NCBI GenBank assembly: GCA_011088105.1
Contig: JAALKI010000021.1
Location: forward strand, 1 to 45,164
Direction of reading: 5' to 3'
Length of the DNA: 45,164 nucleotides
DNA from: Nitrospirota bacterium
Lineage (GTDB): Bacteria; Nitrospirota; Nitrospiria; Nitrospirales; UBA8639
Part shown: piece after piece, positions 18,381 to 28,361 of the stretch
How the letters are laid out: every line of letters starts with the position of its first letter
Position numbering within the stretch: position 1 is the stretch's first letter
Translations under genes and position numbers: made by a program
Notes under the pieces: model-generated
What the model was told of the DNA's origin: nothing
Databases searched by the model: none
The model's input: the letters and a program-made list of their open reading frames with translations, nothing else

Positions 18381-21300
18381 ATGAAACTGTGGACGTGGAA
18401 GCACAGTATTCAGCACAAGACCATCTTAGCTGTGGTGCTTGTTGGTCTCTTACCTGCTCTCCTCCTGCTCCTGCTGACGTATATTGAAGAACGAAAGGCT
18501 CTTCGCGAAGCCATTGGGTCAAACTTCAAGGGTATGGCCGTTGAAGTCGCTCGAAAGATCGAGACCCAGATTATTCGTGGCGTGAATGAAGCTCAGCAGT
18601 TAGCCACGATTCCCTTCATTCGTTCAGCTGTCACCGAAGCGAACCGAAGTTACGAAGGCAAAACGGCAGAGCAAGTTCAGACATTTATTGCTGAATGGCA
18701 AGAACGGTGGCGCCAACGCACGCATCCTGATCAATTCCCAGCTTTTGTGAATCAAATCGCAATAAATTATTTGATCGATTGGCATGCTGTTCGAAAATCC
18801 GACTATTTAGCCATTGTTGTGACAGACAATCAGGGTGTGCTTGTCCTGAGTTCTTTCCCACAAGTGAAATTTTATCAAGGTGATGCTGTGTGGTGGCGGG
18901 CCGCCTTTCACGAAGGGCGTGGGCAAACGTATGTGAGTGACCTCTCATTTGACCCTTCATTTGGCACGCATGTGTTACATGTCGCGGTGCCTATTTTTGA
19001 TGAACGATTTGAAGGTGTCGTGGGAGCCATTAGCATTCTTTTACGCAGAGATTCCCTCTTTCGGTCCATTTCGGAGGTCAGCGCAGGGTCGACAGGCCAT
19101 GCGATGTTGATGGCGTCTAATGGGGTTCCGCTAATTTGTCCCGTTCGGTCGTTAGAAGAACATTCCATGCTTCCCTCATTGGTTGATGCGATCAATAAAA
19201 CACCATCCGGCTGGGTGCAGGCCGTTCAAGATTCTCATGGCGCCCAAGATGCGCTTGTGGGATTTGCCCGTTTGCGATTTGGCGATACTGTGGCTCCGGA
19301 AAGTTTTGGCGGACAATCCTGGGTAACCTTTGTCAGGCAAGATCCTGAGGAAACCTATGCCCCACTTGGGCAACTTCTTGCCAAAGTGGCGGTCTATGGC
19401 ATCATGGTGTTTGTGCTTCTGTGGTTAGCGGGGCTATTTGTCGCGCGTAGAATTGTGCACCCTATCCAATCGCTTCATGAAGGGGTTCACCGAATTGGAC
19501 GTGGCAATCTTGATGATCAACTTGTTGTGACAACGGGCGATGAAATTGAAGATTTAGCCCATGCCTTTAACAAGATGGCCGCCAACTTAAAGCAGTCGTT
19601 TGCACAACTCAATGAGCAAATGCAGGAGATTCGTCAGTTGGAAGAGAAGTATCGTGACCTCATTGAGCATTCCCCCGAAATGATCCATCAAATCGATAAG
19701 GATGGACGCTTTGTCCATGTCAATAAGACGGAATTGGACAAATTAGGCTATACCCTTGACGAAATGTTGCAGATGAATTTATGGGATATTGTGCCTCTTG
19801 AACAGAAGCCTGCCATCATCGCGTATTGCCAACATTTACCACGACAAGGAAAGAATATAATCGAAACAATCTTTGTCTCTCGGGATGCGGTTTCGATTGA
19901 TGTCGAAATTCATTCGACAGCGCTGATTGATTCAACCAGTAGGGAGTTGGTCTATACTCGTGCCTTTGTGCGGGATATCACCGAGCGGCGTATCCTGCAA
20001 ACCAAAGTTCAGCGATATACGACCGAATTAGAAGAAGAAGTTTCCAAACAAACCCAACAACTCTCTGAATCGGAGCAGCGCTATCGGGTGCTGTTTAATC
20101 TTGCGGCTGATTCTATTGTGGTTGTCGATGCCGATGGGTGCATCACAGCGGCCAATGAACGAGAACAAGAGGTGTTTGGGTACACAGAATCTGAACTGCT
20201 TGGCCGATCATTCCTGACATTTGTCTGTGAGAACGGGCAATCTGAAGTGAAAAGCTTATTCGAACAAGTGGTTCATGGTGCACAACAAATTCCGACGAAA
20301 GAAATCTTGGTGTCTGATGTGCATCATGAGATTCGGCCTGTGGAAATGGACATGATTCGGGTGGGCGAAAAGGCCGAGCTGTTTGTGATTGTGCAGCTTC
20401 GTGATATTACCGAACGCAAACAATTGGAAAAGCAACTTCGAAAGTACCGTGAGGAGTTGGAAGAAAAAGTCCAAGAACGAACCAAAGAAATCCAACAAAC
20501 GAAATACTACTTGGAAAGTTTATTGGAAAATGCAAATGATGTCATTTATACCTTAGATATCGATCAGCGGTTTACCTATGTCAACAGCCAGGTGGCCATG
20601 TGGGGGTATCGCAAGGAAGATCTCATTGGGCGTCCATATTTATCTCTTTTGTCCAAGCGACACCGGGGACGGCGACTCAAAGACACGTTAGATATTGGTG
20701 CCAAACAGGAATATGAAGTCGAATTTGTGAGTCGGGCAGGGGAACATCGGTCGGTCGTGGTGAGTGTTTCTCCTCTTCGAAATGAGAAGGGCGCAGTTTC
20801 AGGTGTATTAGGGATTGCCCGTGATGTGACGGAACGCAAGCGCTTTGACCGGCAGATTCGCAATACGGAACGCTTGGCCTCAGTGGGTAAACTCGCGGCT
20901 GGCGTCGCGCATGAAATCAATAATCCCTTAGGCGGCATGTTAAATTGCTTATATAACATTCGGAAAGGGACGCTTTCCCCGGCTCGCCAGGAAGAGTACT
21001 TAACGTATATGGATGATGGGTTGCGGCGTGCACAACAGATTGTGCGGCAGCTGTTAGACTTTTCCCAACAACATGAGCCCGAACCAACATTGAGCAATCT
21101 GATGACCATTGTGGAACGTGTGCTTGTGCTCACCGACCATACAATCACTGAAAAACACCTGACGTTGGTGAAAGAGTATGATCAGGGTTTACCGCAGGTC
21201 TTGGTCGATCCACACATGATTCAACAAGTGGTGATGAATCTTGTCTTGAACGCGGTCCAAGCCACAGCTGAAGGTGGGCGCATTACCATTCGGCTTCGAA

Positions 21301-21560
21301 GACAGGATGATGCGTGTGAAGTTGATGTGGTAGATACGGGGGCAGGCATTCCTTCAGACATTCGTCCACATATTTTTGATCCGTTTTTCACAACGAAGCC
21401 AACCGGAGAAGGCACAGGCCTCGGCCTCTCCGTCAGCTTGGGTATTGTGGAACGACATGATGGTCAGCTCTTAGTGGAAAGTGAAGTGGGTATTGGGACT
21501 ATATTCACGGTACGACTTCCTATTGTGGCCGGAGCCTTTACCATGGTGAAAGGACGATGA
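18381..21560 (+). CDS. Membrane sensor histidine kinase with Cache-like sensor, HAMP and three PAS domains
   Basis: 1059 aa from the ATG at 18381; a TTG nine codons earlier is also possible and neither has a clear ribosome site. Order: TM1 (14-34), periplasmic double-Cache-like sensor (about 40-335), TM2 (336-356), HAMP (about 355-410), PAS1 (from ~423), coiled coil, PAS2 (from ~567), coiled coil, PAS3 (from ~709), HisKA with phospho-acceptor H844 in HEINNPLGG, and HATPase with N-box NLVLNA, DTGAGIP and GEGTGLGLS. The kinase core is the NtrB/AtoS type. It overlaps the response regulator by ATGA and surely acts on it. The ligand is unknown. Confidence 0.92.
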   Translation: MKLWTWKHSIQHKTILAVVLVGLLPALLLLLLTYIEERKALREAIGSNFKGMAVEVARKIETQIIRGVNEAQQLATIPFIRSAVTEANRSYEGKTAEQVQTFIAEWQERWRQRTHPDQFPAFVNQIAINYLIDWHAVRKSDYLAIVVTDNQGVLVLSSFPQVKFYQGDAVWWRAAFHEGRGQTYVSDLSFDPSFGTHVLHVAVPIFDERFEGVVGAISILLRRDSLFRSISEVSAGSTGHAMLMASNGVPLICPVRSLEEHSMLPSLVDAINKTPSGWVQAVQDSHGAQDALVGFARLRFGDTVAPESFGGQSWVTFVRQDPEETYAPLGQLLAKVAVYGIMVFVLLWLAGLFVARRIVHPIQSLHEGVHRIGRGNLDDQLVVTTGDEIEDLAHAFNKMAANLKQSFAQLNEQMQEIRQLEEKYRDLIEHSPEMIHQIDKDGRFVHVNKTELDKLGYTLDEMLQMNLWDIVPLEQKPAIIAYCQHLPRQGKNIIETIFVSRDAVSIDVEIHSTALIDSTSRELVYTRAFVRDITERRILQTKVQRYTTELEEEVSKQTQQLSESEQRYRVLFNLAADSIVVVDADGCITAANEREQEVFGYTESELLGRSFLTFVCENGQSEVKSLFEQVVHGAQQIPTKEILVSDVHHEIRPVEMDMIRVGEKAELFVIVQLRDITERKQLEKQLRKYREELEEKVQERTKEIQQTKYYLESLLENANDVIYTLDIDQRFTYVNSQVAMWGYRKEDLIGRPYLSLLSKRHRGRRLKDTLDIGAKQEYEVEFVSRAGEHRSVVVSVSPLRNEKGAVSGVLGIARDVTERKRFDRQIRNTERLASVGKLAAGVAHEINNPLGGMLNCLYNIRKGTLSPARQEEYLTYMDDGLRRAQQIVRQLLDFSQQHEPEPTLSNLMTIVERVLVLTDHTITEKHLTLVKEYDQGLPQVLVDPHMIQQVVMNLVLNAVQATAEGGRITIRLRRQDDACEVDVVDTGAGIPSDIRPHIFDPFFTTKPTGEGTGLGLSVSLGIVERHDGQLLVESEVGIGTIFTVRLPIVAGAFTMVKGR

Positions 21561-22999
21561 ACCCTCGAACCGTTTTGATTATTGATGATGAGCCATTGAT
21601 GCGTATGTCTATGGTGGATGCGCTCAATGCTGTAGGGTATGAGGTGCAAACCGCGTCGACAGGGGATGAAGGTTTGGCGAAAATTCAGGCGGCTTTGTTT
21701 GATGTAGTGATCACGGATCTTCATTTGCCTGGTGCAAATGGGTTGCAAATTGTGCAGGCCTGTAAACAACGGTCCTCGACGACCGAAGTCTTAGTGATTA
21801 CCGCCCATGGTTCTGTGGATACTGCAGTCCAAGCGATGAAATCAGGCGCACATGACTATATTACCAAGCCATTTTCTATGGATGAGTTACTCTTGATTAT
21901 GGATCGAGCCACCAGTGTCATTGCCCTTCGACAGGAAAATGTCCAATTACGCCGTGAATTGGAAGGGACGTTCAGCTTTGAGGGGATTGTCGGGAAGAAT
22001 ACACGGATGAGGGAAATCCTTGAGAAAATGAAGTTGGTTTCTACGTCAATTGCCACGGTGCTGATTATTGGTGAAAGTGGTACGGGGAAAGAATTAGTCG
22101 CAAATGCCATTCATCGAAATAGTCCTCGTCGTGATCATGCCTTAGTAAAAGTTAGCTGTGCGGCTCTTCCAGAAACGCTGTTAGAGGCAGAGTTGTTTGG
22201 CCATGAAAAGGGGGCGTTTACTGGGGCCTTGAAGCAGCGTCGCGGGCGATTTGAACTAGCTCATAAAGGCACATTGTTTCTAGATGAAATTGGAGAGATT
22301 GCCCCTGTTGTCCAAGTGAAATTACTTCGAGTTTTGCAGGAACGGCAATTTGAACGAGTTGGGGGAAATGAAACCATTGAATGTGATGTGCGGTTAGTAT
22401 GTGCAACACAGAAAGATCTGCAAACCGAGGTTGCGCAAGGACGATTTCGCGAGGATTTATTTTACCGATTAAATGTGGTGCCGGTCTTGTTGCCACCATT
22501 GCGAGAACGCCGAGAAGATATTGTCATGCTTGCAGAGCATCTGCTTGCTAGGTGTATTGGGCGGTTTGATGGAAATATAAAGGGATTTTCAAAGGATGCT
22601 TGTGAAGTGTTGCTGCGATATTCTTTCCCCGGAAATGTTCGGGAACTTGAAAATACCATTGAACGGGCTGTGGCCTTGGCGCAACATGAAGGGGAAGTGC
22701 AAGTCTGGCATCTGTGTGGGCAAACCACGTGTCCATATTTGGGAGGGGCAGCTCAACCAAGTTGTGGTTTTTGTCAGGAGGGTCTGTCCTTGCCGACACC
22801 AATGGCTCATCCTCACGAGAGCTTAGCCCTTGCTCGGGAGCAGTTTGAACGAGAGTACATCCTTCGGGTGTTGGAACGAACAGAGGGAAGTAAAATCATG
22901 GCCTCCAAGCTTCTTGGACTGTCAAGAAAATCCTTATGGGAGAAGTGTAAACGATATGGGATCTCGACTGATGGCGAAGGCAATAGCGAGCCTGTCTGA
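21557..22999 (+). CDS. NtrC-family sigma-54 response regulator with a four-cysteine linker
   Basis: 480 aa. Receiver domain with phospho-acceptor D54 and KPFSMDE, AAA+ domain with Walker A GESGTGKE (about 171), the sigma-54-contacting GAFTGA loop (about 219), and a C-terminal Fis-type helix-turn-helix (SKIMASKLLGLSRKSLWEKC). With GAFTGA intact it should activate sigma-54 promoters after phosphorylation by the kinase encoded just upstream (4-bp overlap). Unusual: between the AAA+ and HTH domains lie C387, C392, C403 and C406 (CGQTTC...CGFC), which could bind zinc or an Fe-S cluster and add a second input. It converges with the WD40 gene six bases further on. Confidence 0.94.
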   Translation: MNPRTVLIIDDEPLMRMSMVDALNAVGYEVQTASTGDEGLAKIQAALFDVVITDLHLPGANGLQIVQACKQRSSTTEVLVITAHGSVDTAVQAMKSGAHDYITKPFSMDELLLIMDRATSVIALRQENVQLRRELEGTFSFEGIVGKNTRMREILEKMKLVSTSIATVLIIGESGTGKELVANAIHRNSPRRDHALVKVSCAALPETLLEAELFGHEKGAFTGALKQRRGRFELAHKGTLFLDEIGEIAPVVQVKLLRVLQERQFERVGGNETIECDVRLVCATQKDLQTEVAQGRFREDLFYRLNVVPVLLPPLRERREDIVMLAEHLLARCIGRFDGNIKGFSKDACEVLLRYSFPGNVRELENTIERAVALAQHEGEVQVWHLCGQTTCPYLGGAAQPSCGFCQEGLSLPTPMAHPHESLALAREQFEREYILRVLERTEGSKIMASKLLGLSRKSLWEKCKRYGISTDGEGNSEPV

Positions 23000-23005
23000 T
23001 CCCTG

Positions 23006-24073
23006 TTAGTGCTCCTCGCCTTCCCATAGTTTGATTGTTCGGTCCCAAGAGGCGCTGGCCAAAAACCGGCCATCAGGGGAAAACGCTACTCCACGTACGG
23101 GGCCGGAATGCCCGGTCAGAGTTTTGAGCAGTCGACCAGTTTCAAGGTTCCACAGTTTGATCGTATGGTCATCGCTTGAGCTGACGAGGACTTTTCCATC
23201 TGGTGAAATAATCAAACATCGAACCCATTCGGTATGGCCTCTCAGGGTTCTCATATCACGAAAACTCGGCATCTCAAAAAATTTAATGGTGGTATCGCGA
23301 CTTCCCGTGATCAGCACCTTCCCGTCAGGTGTAAAGGTCATGGCTCCAATCCAATATTCCATGGGCTTCTGAAATCCTCCATGTTCATCAACATAGAAGC
23401 CTCTGGATTCTGTTTCTTCATCATCGGCTTCATCGCGCCAATGGCCATTGTGCACAGCAATTTCTTCACCACTGGGAAGGACTTCATAGAGTTTTAATTT
23501 GCCAATGTCGCTTCCGCCAACAAGGTGTAGGCCATCGGGTGAAAAGGCAGTGCACACGGTCCAATGCATGTCGAATTGATCTTTGCCAAGAAGCGACATA
23601 AGGTCTGTGCCGGTGGTAACTTCCCAAATTTTAATGTCTTTATTTTGTCCCGCCCTGGCTAACATCAGTCCATCGGGAGAAAAGGAAAGACTCGCGACCG
23701 CATGGTCATAGCGAGTAAAGAGTAATCGGGTGGTTTCGCCTGTTTGTGGGTCCCAAAGCCGAATGGTTCGATCATCGCTGCCTGTTGCCAACATTTGACC
23801 GTCAGGGCTGAATACCACTTGGCGGATGTCCTGGGTGTGGCCACGAAGTGATTTGAGCAATCGTCCCGTTTCAATGTCCCATAGACGGACATACTGATCG
23901 GCTCCTCCGGTGGCAAGGGTTGTGCCGTCGGGCGAATAGGCGATACTCCAAAGGCCATGAGAATGCCCACGAAATGTTTTAACCACTCGGCCTCCCTTTC
24001 CCCAGTAGTCAAGCATATCTAAGGAGGCAACGGGTTCCGCGAGTGTGTTTGGTGTATGGCTTTCATAGTCCAT
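23006..24073 (-). CDS. WD40-repeat beta-propeller protein
   Basis: 355 aa made almost entirely of seven WD40 repeats, enough for one closed propeller. Repeats 1, 2, 6 and 7 are canonical (RGH...FSPDG...ATGS.D.TIRLWD); 3-5 are diverged and repeat 5 has an acidic insertion (RDEADDEETESRG). There is no signal peptide or membrane segment, so it is probably cytoplasmic and acts as a scaffold. AAAGGAG precedes the ATG. It is transcribed away from the respiratory block and its role is unknown. Confidence 0.88.
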   Translation of the reverse strand: MDYESHTPNTLAEPVASLDMLDYWGKGGRVVKTFRGHSHGLWSIAYSPDGTTLATGGADQYVRLWDIETGRLLKSLRGHTQDIRQVVFSPDGQMLATGSDDRTIRLWDPQTGETTRLLFTRYDHAVASLSFSPDGLMLARAGQNKDIKIWEVTTGTDLMSLLGKDQFDMHWTVCTAFSPDGLHLVGGSDIGKLKLYEVLPSGEEIAVHNGHWRDEADDEETESRGFYVDEHGGFQKPMEYWIGAMTFTPDGKVLITGSRDTTIKFFEMPSFRDMRTLRGHTEWVRCLIISPDGKVLVSSSDDHTIKLWNLETGRLLKTLTGHSGPVRGVAFSPDGRFLASASWDRTIKLWEGEEH

Positions 24074-24132
24074 GATGAAGTAACTCCTTTAGTGAGGCTC
24101 TTTGGTCTGAAGGCTTGTGATTTCGAGTATGA

Positions 24133-24162
24133 TTGCGAATAGTGTAATCAAGTGACTATAAT
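24133..24162 (+). promoter_or_regulatory. Candidate sigma-70 promoter of the first accessory respiratory unit
   Basis: TTGCGA (24133-24138), an 18-bp spacer and a perfect TATAAT (24157-24162), in the 249-bp gap between the divergent WD40 gene and the HExxH gene. It would give a leader of about 150 bases before the ATG at 24323. The only strong -10 in the gap on this strand. Confidence 0.5.
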
Positions 24163-24322
24163 TTAGAACGTTTGGTGATACTACTGATCAGATCGAAACC
24201 GAGTCAAGGTGAGTACCCGCATATAGAAAAATTGATTAACGTTTTATGGGCGAGATGAGTGGTGTCACCGGAGTGATCAATGTGTTTCGGTGTCTTAATG
24301 AACTTGCCTAAAAGGATGTGAA

Positions 24323-25321
24323 ATGGAAATCCGCTTTCAACCCGCCCTGCTTCAAGAAGTTGTTGATTCATTTGCAGAGAAAACTGAACGAGAAGGTGAT
24401 CCAACGTATTATAACGAGTTTCATGAGTTAGCCGATCCCGTGTATGAGAAGTTTTCTCTTGATGATCGTGAACCGGAGTTTAAAAAACTCTATCAGCATT
24501 TATTTGCTAAATGGGGGTTTGCAGACATCCTGCGTGATGCTTTTAATGAGGATCCTGTTGTCAAGGCCAAGATAGGCATTGTCTTAGTCCGTGGGGTGCT
24601 CAAGGAAGATCAGGAAGGTGTCGATATTCTGAGGAAATGGGGGGTTGTTGAAGAAAAGCTTGCCAAAAAATTTGAAGCCCAGGGCCTGAAAGGCATTGGC
24701 ATTAAATTGATTCCCCGTCGTTTTTATGATCCGGCACTCAGTCGATATTTCCGTCATGAGCTGACGCATATTGCCGATATGTTGCATGACGATTTTGGGT
24801 ATGATCCTGATACGAAAGTTGGGTTCAATCCAGGTGAAGAGCATCTTATCTTAAATCGATACCGTATTTTGTGGTGTCTTCACATTGATAGTCGACTGGC
24901 TCGTGACGGAAAAGAACCGATGTTTAATCGAGAACATCGGTTCCGGGAGTTTCGGTCTTGGTATCGGAAAATTCCTCCGACCCAAGTTGAGTCAGTCTTT
25001 GAAGGTCTTTGGCAGACAGACTACTTGACGCATGCCGAATTAGCCGAAATGGCCGCAGATACGATGCGTGTCATCGAACGGGCAGTTGAGATGGAAGAGG
25101 GCGAAGCGCCGAATCTTCCAACCAAACCATTATTGATGCCGGGGTTCCCATGTCCGCTTTGCCGATTTCCTACCTACTCTTGGGTAGAGGATTTAGATGA
25201 GAAAGTCGAAACCTATGTGCTCGATTTCATCCGAGAAAATCATCCAGGCTGGGATGTTGAATATGGAGCATGCGATCGATGCGTGGAAGTCTATAAATTG
25301 CGGGCTGCAGGGGTGGTCTAG
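24323..25321 (+). CDS. HExxH-motif protein with C-terminal CxxC/CxxC ribbon, unknown function
   Basis: 332 aa soluble protein with no signal peptide. The centre contains HELTHIADMLH (H145, E146, H149, D152, H155), a zinc-protease consensus with the third His at metzincin spacing but Asp in place of the usual Gly. The C-terminus has two cysteine pairs (C277/C280 and C317/C320), probably a zinc ribbon. The N-terminal 140 residues are helical and acidic. I do not recognise a named family. It is the first gene of the unit leading to the ferredoxin, TorD-like chaperone and NxrC-like subunit, so a role in maturation or quality control of that enzyme is a reasonable guess only. AAAAGGATG lies before the ATG. 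Confidence 0.75.
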   Translation: MEIRFQPALLQEVVDSFAEKTEREGDPTYYNEFHELADPVYEKFSLDDREPEFKKLYQHLFAKWGFADILRDAFNEDPVVKAKIGIVLVRGVLKEDQEGVDILRKWGVVEEKLAKKFEAQGLKGIGIKLIPRRFYDPALSRYFRHELTHIADMLHDDFGYDPDTKVGFNPGEEHLILNRYRILWCLHIDSRLARDGKEPMFNREHRFREFRSWYRKIPPTQVESVFEGLWQTDYLTHAELAEMAADTMRVIERAVEMEEGEAPNLPTKPLLMPGFPCPLCRFPTYSWVEDLDEKVETYVLDFIRENHPGWDVEYGACDRCVEVYKLRAAGVV

Positions 25322-25420
25322 CTGCTGTTGCTCGTGGCTCATTAGGTTTGGTAAGGGATTCGGTCAATTTCCATTTGGTGTCTTCAATTATCCAGCGTCT
25401 AACATTCTGTTAAGGTAATT

Positions 25421-26053
25421 ATGGCTCTTGCCTCTTCCGAAGATGCTCAAAAACGACAGGACTTTTCCCCTAGTCGTCGAAATTTTATTAAACAATCAGT
25501 AGTTTCATTAGGCTTGACTGTCCGTGAATACGTCCATCATCGGAATGCCCCAGCTGAAAAGAAAACAGGTACTACGGAAATTATCGAAAAAAAGAATTGG
25601 TTGCGGCCACCTGGGGCTGTTGAGGAACAGGAGTTCCTTGAACGCTGCACGAGCTGCGGAGATTGTGTCAGTGCCTGTCCTTATGGAAGCATTCGAGAAC
25701 AGGAGCCAGATTACACGCCTGTTATTTTCGCAGATGAATCTCCCTGTTATGTCTGTAAGGATTTACCTTGTATTCGGGCTTGTGAAACAGATGCATTGCT
25801 TCCTCTTGACGATGTAAGTCAAGTTAAGATGGGGCTTGCCGTTGTTTCCCCACAACGCTGTACGGCAGAGCAAGGCTGTCATACGTGTGTGTCAAAATGT
25901 CCGACACAGGCGTTGGACATGGATTTCTCCAATTTCCGTCTTGCCGTTGCTGAAAATCGATGTGTCGGCTGTGGAGTCTGTGAACATGTCTGTAAGACGG
26001 TGAATGACCGAGTGGCCATTGTCGTGATTCCGCTGATGCCTTCTACTGAGTAA
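25421..26053 (+). CDS. Ferredoxin-like protein with four [4Fe-4S] sites (NapG/NapF type)
   Basis: 210 aa. Sixteen cysteines in four groups: 76/79/82/86, 109/112/117/121, 147/153/156/160 and 181/184/187/191, enough for four [4Fe-4S] clusters as in NapG/MauM electron carriers. The N-terminus has SRRNFIK (18-24), a twin-arginine motif, but the following hydrophobic stretch is short, so Tat export is possible rather than certain. AAGG precedes the ATG. Between the HExxH gene and the TorD-like chaperone it probably serves electron transfer or maturation of a molybdoenzyme. Confidence 0.85.
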   Translation: MALASSEDAQKRQDFSPSRRNFIKQSVVSLGLTVREYVHHRNAPAEKKTGTTEIIEKKNWLRPPGAVEEQEFLERCTSCGDCVSACPYGSIREQEPDYTPVIFADESPCYVCKDLPCIRACETDALLPLDDVSQVKMGLAVVSPQRCTAEQGCHTCVSKCPTQALDMDFSNFRLAVAENRCVGCGVCEHVCKTVNDRVAIVVIPLMPSTE

Positions 26054-26163
26054 CTGTATGGGGATAATGTATCGTCTAGTATGGTGTGCAATGTGAGAGA
26101 CCTTGACTTCAACGTTCAGTTGGCCTATGATCGGCCTTCCCCATATGGGGAAGTAGAAGTCGA

Positions 26164-27168
26164 GTGTCAAAAGTCTTTACCAGAAAGTTTTTGGTGAGGG
26201 AAGCTGTGGCAACAAAATTACAAGAAAATCCTGTTTCTGAGGTTGATTCTGAAATGGGAAATAATGTCTCTGGAAGTGGAGTCATGAAAGACTCTCCAGT
26301 TGTAGAGAGGGCTTTATCGAGAAGCAAGCTTTACCTCTTGTTATCTTGGAGCTATTTATATCCAGAAGATGATGAGTTTTTGGAATACTTGCAAAGCGGA
26401 GAATTTGTTGAGGATGGTCGAGTTTCCCTTGCTTCTCTGAAAAAGACAGTGGATGGAGAAGGTGGGGAAGATGCTGAAGAGCATTTGGACTCCCTAAATA
26501 GTTACTTTGATGAAATAGAAGAATGGGTTTCCTCTGAAGGAATCAATTGGAATATCCAAGATCTCCGTGATGACCATCGTCGTGTGTTTAGCAATGTTAT
26601 TTCACTAGACTGTCCTCCCTATGAGACCCTCTTTGGAAATGACCATATTTTTGGTCAATCCTACGTGATGGGAGATATCTCAGGTTTTTACAATGCTTTT
26701 GGCCTTCAGATGTCGCAAGATATTCATGAACGTCTGGATCATTTAAGCGTTGAGCTTGAATTTCTTCATTTTTTGGCCTACAAAGAATCCTACGCCTTAT
26801 GCCATGACACTCAAGAAAAACTGCAGACAGTCGTGGATGCTGAAAAAAAGTTTGTTAAAGAGCATGTTGGTCGTTGGGTGCCCTTGTTCTCTGGCATGTT
26901 AAAGAAGAAGGCAGACTTTGGTTTTTATCGCATGCTCGCAGATCTGACTTCCGCCTTAGTTGCTTTCGAAATTGGATTTTTAAATGTTACCCCACAGCCT
27001 TATTCCGAAACAGATTATCGTCCTGCTCACTTTATGGGGCCAGAAGGTCAATCATATGAGTGTGGCGCTCAAGATCAGGGCAATGAGTTGAATTTGTTAA
27101 TGAATGAAGTGGGTGCACAAGAGTTTCTTGACAAAGGGAACCAAGATCAAGAAGATTCTGGGTCTTAA
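26164..27168 (+). CDS. TorD/NarJ-family molybdoenzyme chaperone
   Basis: 334 aa, all helical, acidic. Family marks are the central DCPPYETLFG followed by the GFYNAFGL segment and the ERLDHLSVELEFLHFLAYKE helix seen in TorD/DmsD-type chaperones, which bind the Tat signal and apo-form of DMSO-reductase-family enzymes until the cofactor is loaded. It is longer than usual: a disordered N-terminus (from a GTG at 26164) and a Glu/Asp-rich tail. An ATG at 26284, with GGAG just upstream, would remove 40 residues and may be the true start. No catalytic molybdoenzyme is encoded in the window, so its client lies elsewhere. Confidence 0.82.
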   Translation: MSKVFTRKFLVREAVATKLQENPVSEVDSEMGNNVSGSGVMKDSPVVERALSRSKLYLLLSWSYLYPEDDEFLEYLQSGEFVEDGRVSLASLKKTVDGEGGEDAEEHLDSLNSYFDEIEEWVSSEGINWNIQDLRDDHRRVFSNVISLDCPPYETLFGNDHIFGQSYVMGDISGFYNAFGLQMSQDIHERLDHLSVELEFLHFLAYKESYALCHDTQEKLQTVVDAEKKFVKEHVGRWVPLFSGMLKKKADFGFYRMLADLTSALVAFEIGFLNVTPQPYSETDYRPAHFMGPEGQSYECGAQDQGNELNLLMNEVGAQEFLDKGNQDQEDSGS

Positions 27169-27179
27169 TGAATATTCAT
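27168..27179. repeat. 12-bp perfect palindrome before the NxrC-like gene
   Basis: ATGAATATTCAT overlaps the last base of the chaperone stop codon and lies about 100 bp upstream of the next gene. It could be an operator for internal transcription of that gene, or chance in AT-rich DNA. Confidence 0.3.
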
Positions 27180-27276
27180 GGGTTTATGTGTGTGGAGTTG
27201 TTTTCATTCTAGTGTTAGGAAGTTTTTATCCTGTTTCTTTTTGTTTTAATCTTTTATTAAAGGAGGATGCGTCATT

Positions 27277-28230
27277 ATGAGAGTGGTGCAGACGCGTAAC
27301 AAACGGCTGGTTTTCGGCATTCTTCTCTCTGCATTCGTTGTGGGAGTTATGTTGACATTAGGGCAGGTGCCCTTGGCAGTCAGTCAACCAGTAACTATCC
27401 CAGTCGGTAAAATTTCAGGTACAATTCCCATGGATGCAGCGAATCCTGTTTGGGAAACTGTGCCTGGTATCGTGGTTCCTCTGAGTGGCCAAACAATTAC
27501 CACTCCGATGCATCCAAACATTTCAGTGAAGACCGTAATGGTTAAAATGGCCACGAATGGTAAGGAAATTGGTGTATGGGCTAACTGGGGTGATCAGACC
27601 CTCAACAATACGACTATTGGCCCACAAGATTTTCGTGACCAGGTAGCCGTACAGTTCCCTGTCCAAACTTCTGGTGCGCCTCCCTTTCAATGTATGGGGC
27701 AATCCGGAGGAACCGTCAACATTTGGCGTTGGAATGCGGAATGGCAAAAAGACCTTGGAGCAGGCGTCGCTGGGATGTGGGATGTTGACAACCAATATCC
27801 TTCCATTGCTTGGGACTTCTATTATGAAGAACCTGCTGGCGGTGTGACGTATCCTGACCGAATTGGGCGAAGCCTTGGGCCATTCAACCCAGGTATCTGG
27901 TCTGGTAACATCATGTCTGACCCAGATCTTCGAGTCAGTTCTGTAGAAGATTTGAATGCCAATGGATTTAGTACTTTGACGACTCAGGCAACCCAAAATG
28001 TCATGGGAAATGGGCTTTGGGAACCATATGGGGCGTTAAAAGGTGGTTGCTGTAGCGGACCAACATGGCGTGTGGTCATGAAAAGATCTCTGACAACAAC
28101 TGATTCGAATGACGTTCAATTCAAATCTGGAATGTCTTTCCCTGTGGCATTTGCAGTCTGGGATGGACAAAATGTTGAGCGAAATGGGATGAAAGGAATC
28201 TCAACCTGGTTTACGGCAAAAATGCCATAA
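27277..28230 (+). CDS. nxrC: NxrC-like heme-binding gamma subunit (ethylbenzene dehydrogenase-related)
   Basis: 317 aa exported protein with a signal peptide (basic start, hydrophobic 11-30, probable cleavage near 37). The mature part fits the type II DMSO-reductase gamma subunit, which binds one heme b and carries electrons from the Fe-S beta subunit. Ligand candidates known for EbdC, one Met and one Lys, match M140 in FQCMGQ and K269 in VVMKRS; the family end AVWDGQNVERNGMKGIS is present. A CC pair (258-259) is unusual. The ribosome site is very strong (AAAGGAGGATG). It is followed by an intrinsic terminator. Naming it nxrC rests on the Nitrospira-like context; nxrA/B are not here. Confidence 0.75.
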   Translation: MRVVQTRNKRLVFGILLSAFVVGVMLTLGQVPLAVSQPVTIPVGKISGTIPMDAANPVWETVPGIVVPLSGQTITTPMHPNISVKTVMVKMATNGKEIGVWANWGDQTLNNTTIGPQDFRDQVAVQFPVQTSGAPPFQCMGQSGGTVNIWRWNAEWQKDLGAGVAGMWDVDNQYPSIAWDFYYEEPAGGVTYPDRIGRSLGPFNPGIWSGNIMSDPDLRVSSVEDLNANGFSTLTTQATQNVMGNGLWEPYGALKGGCCSGPTWRVVMKRSLTTTDSNDVQFKSGMSFPVAFAVWDGQNVERNGMKGISTWFTAKMP

Positions 28231-28261
28231 ATTAGCGTAAAGATTCGTCGAAGCAATATTG

Positions 28262-28313
28262 AACCCTGGTTGACCTCTACTGTAACTGTGGAGGTCTTCC
28301 AGGGTTTCTTTTT
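28262..28313 (+). terminator. Strong intrinsic terminator after the NxrC-like gene
   Basis: Long stem: AACCCTGG (28262-28269) pairs with CCAGGGTT (28299-28306), then a TT/TT internal bulge, then GACCTC with GAGGTC, and a short loop; TTCTTTTT runs directly after the stem. It separates the first accessory transcription unit from the radical SAM gene. Confidence 0.88.
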
Positions 28314-28361
28314 ATAAGAAGACATCTCCGTATGTAATAACTTTTCTCGTGTCTAGCGCGG

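Noticed and set aside
20576-21148. 190-codon open frame on the minus strand
   Set aside because: It lies wholly inside the histidine kinase gene, has Ser/Arg-rich low-quality sequence and no family resemblance; a shadow of a strongly conserved gene.
24210-24322. Possible riboswitch in the leader of the HExxH gene
   Set aside because: Only a short GGTGTCACC palindrome is present; no stable multi-stem structure or known motif was seen.
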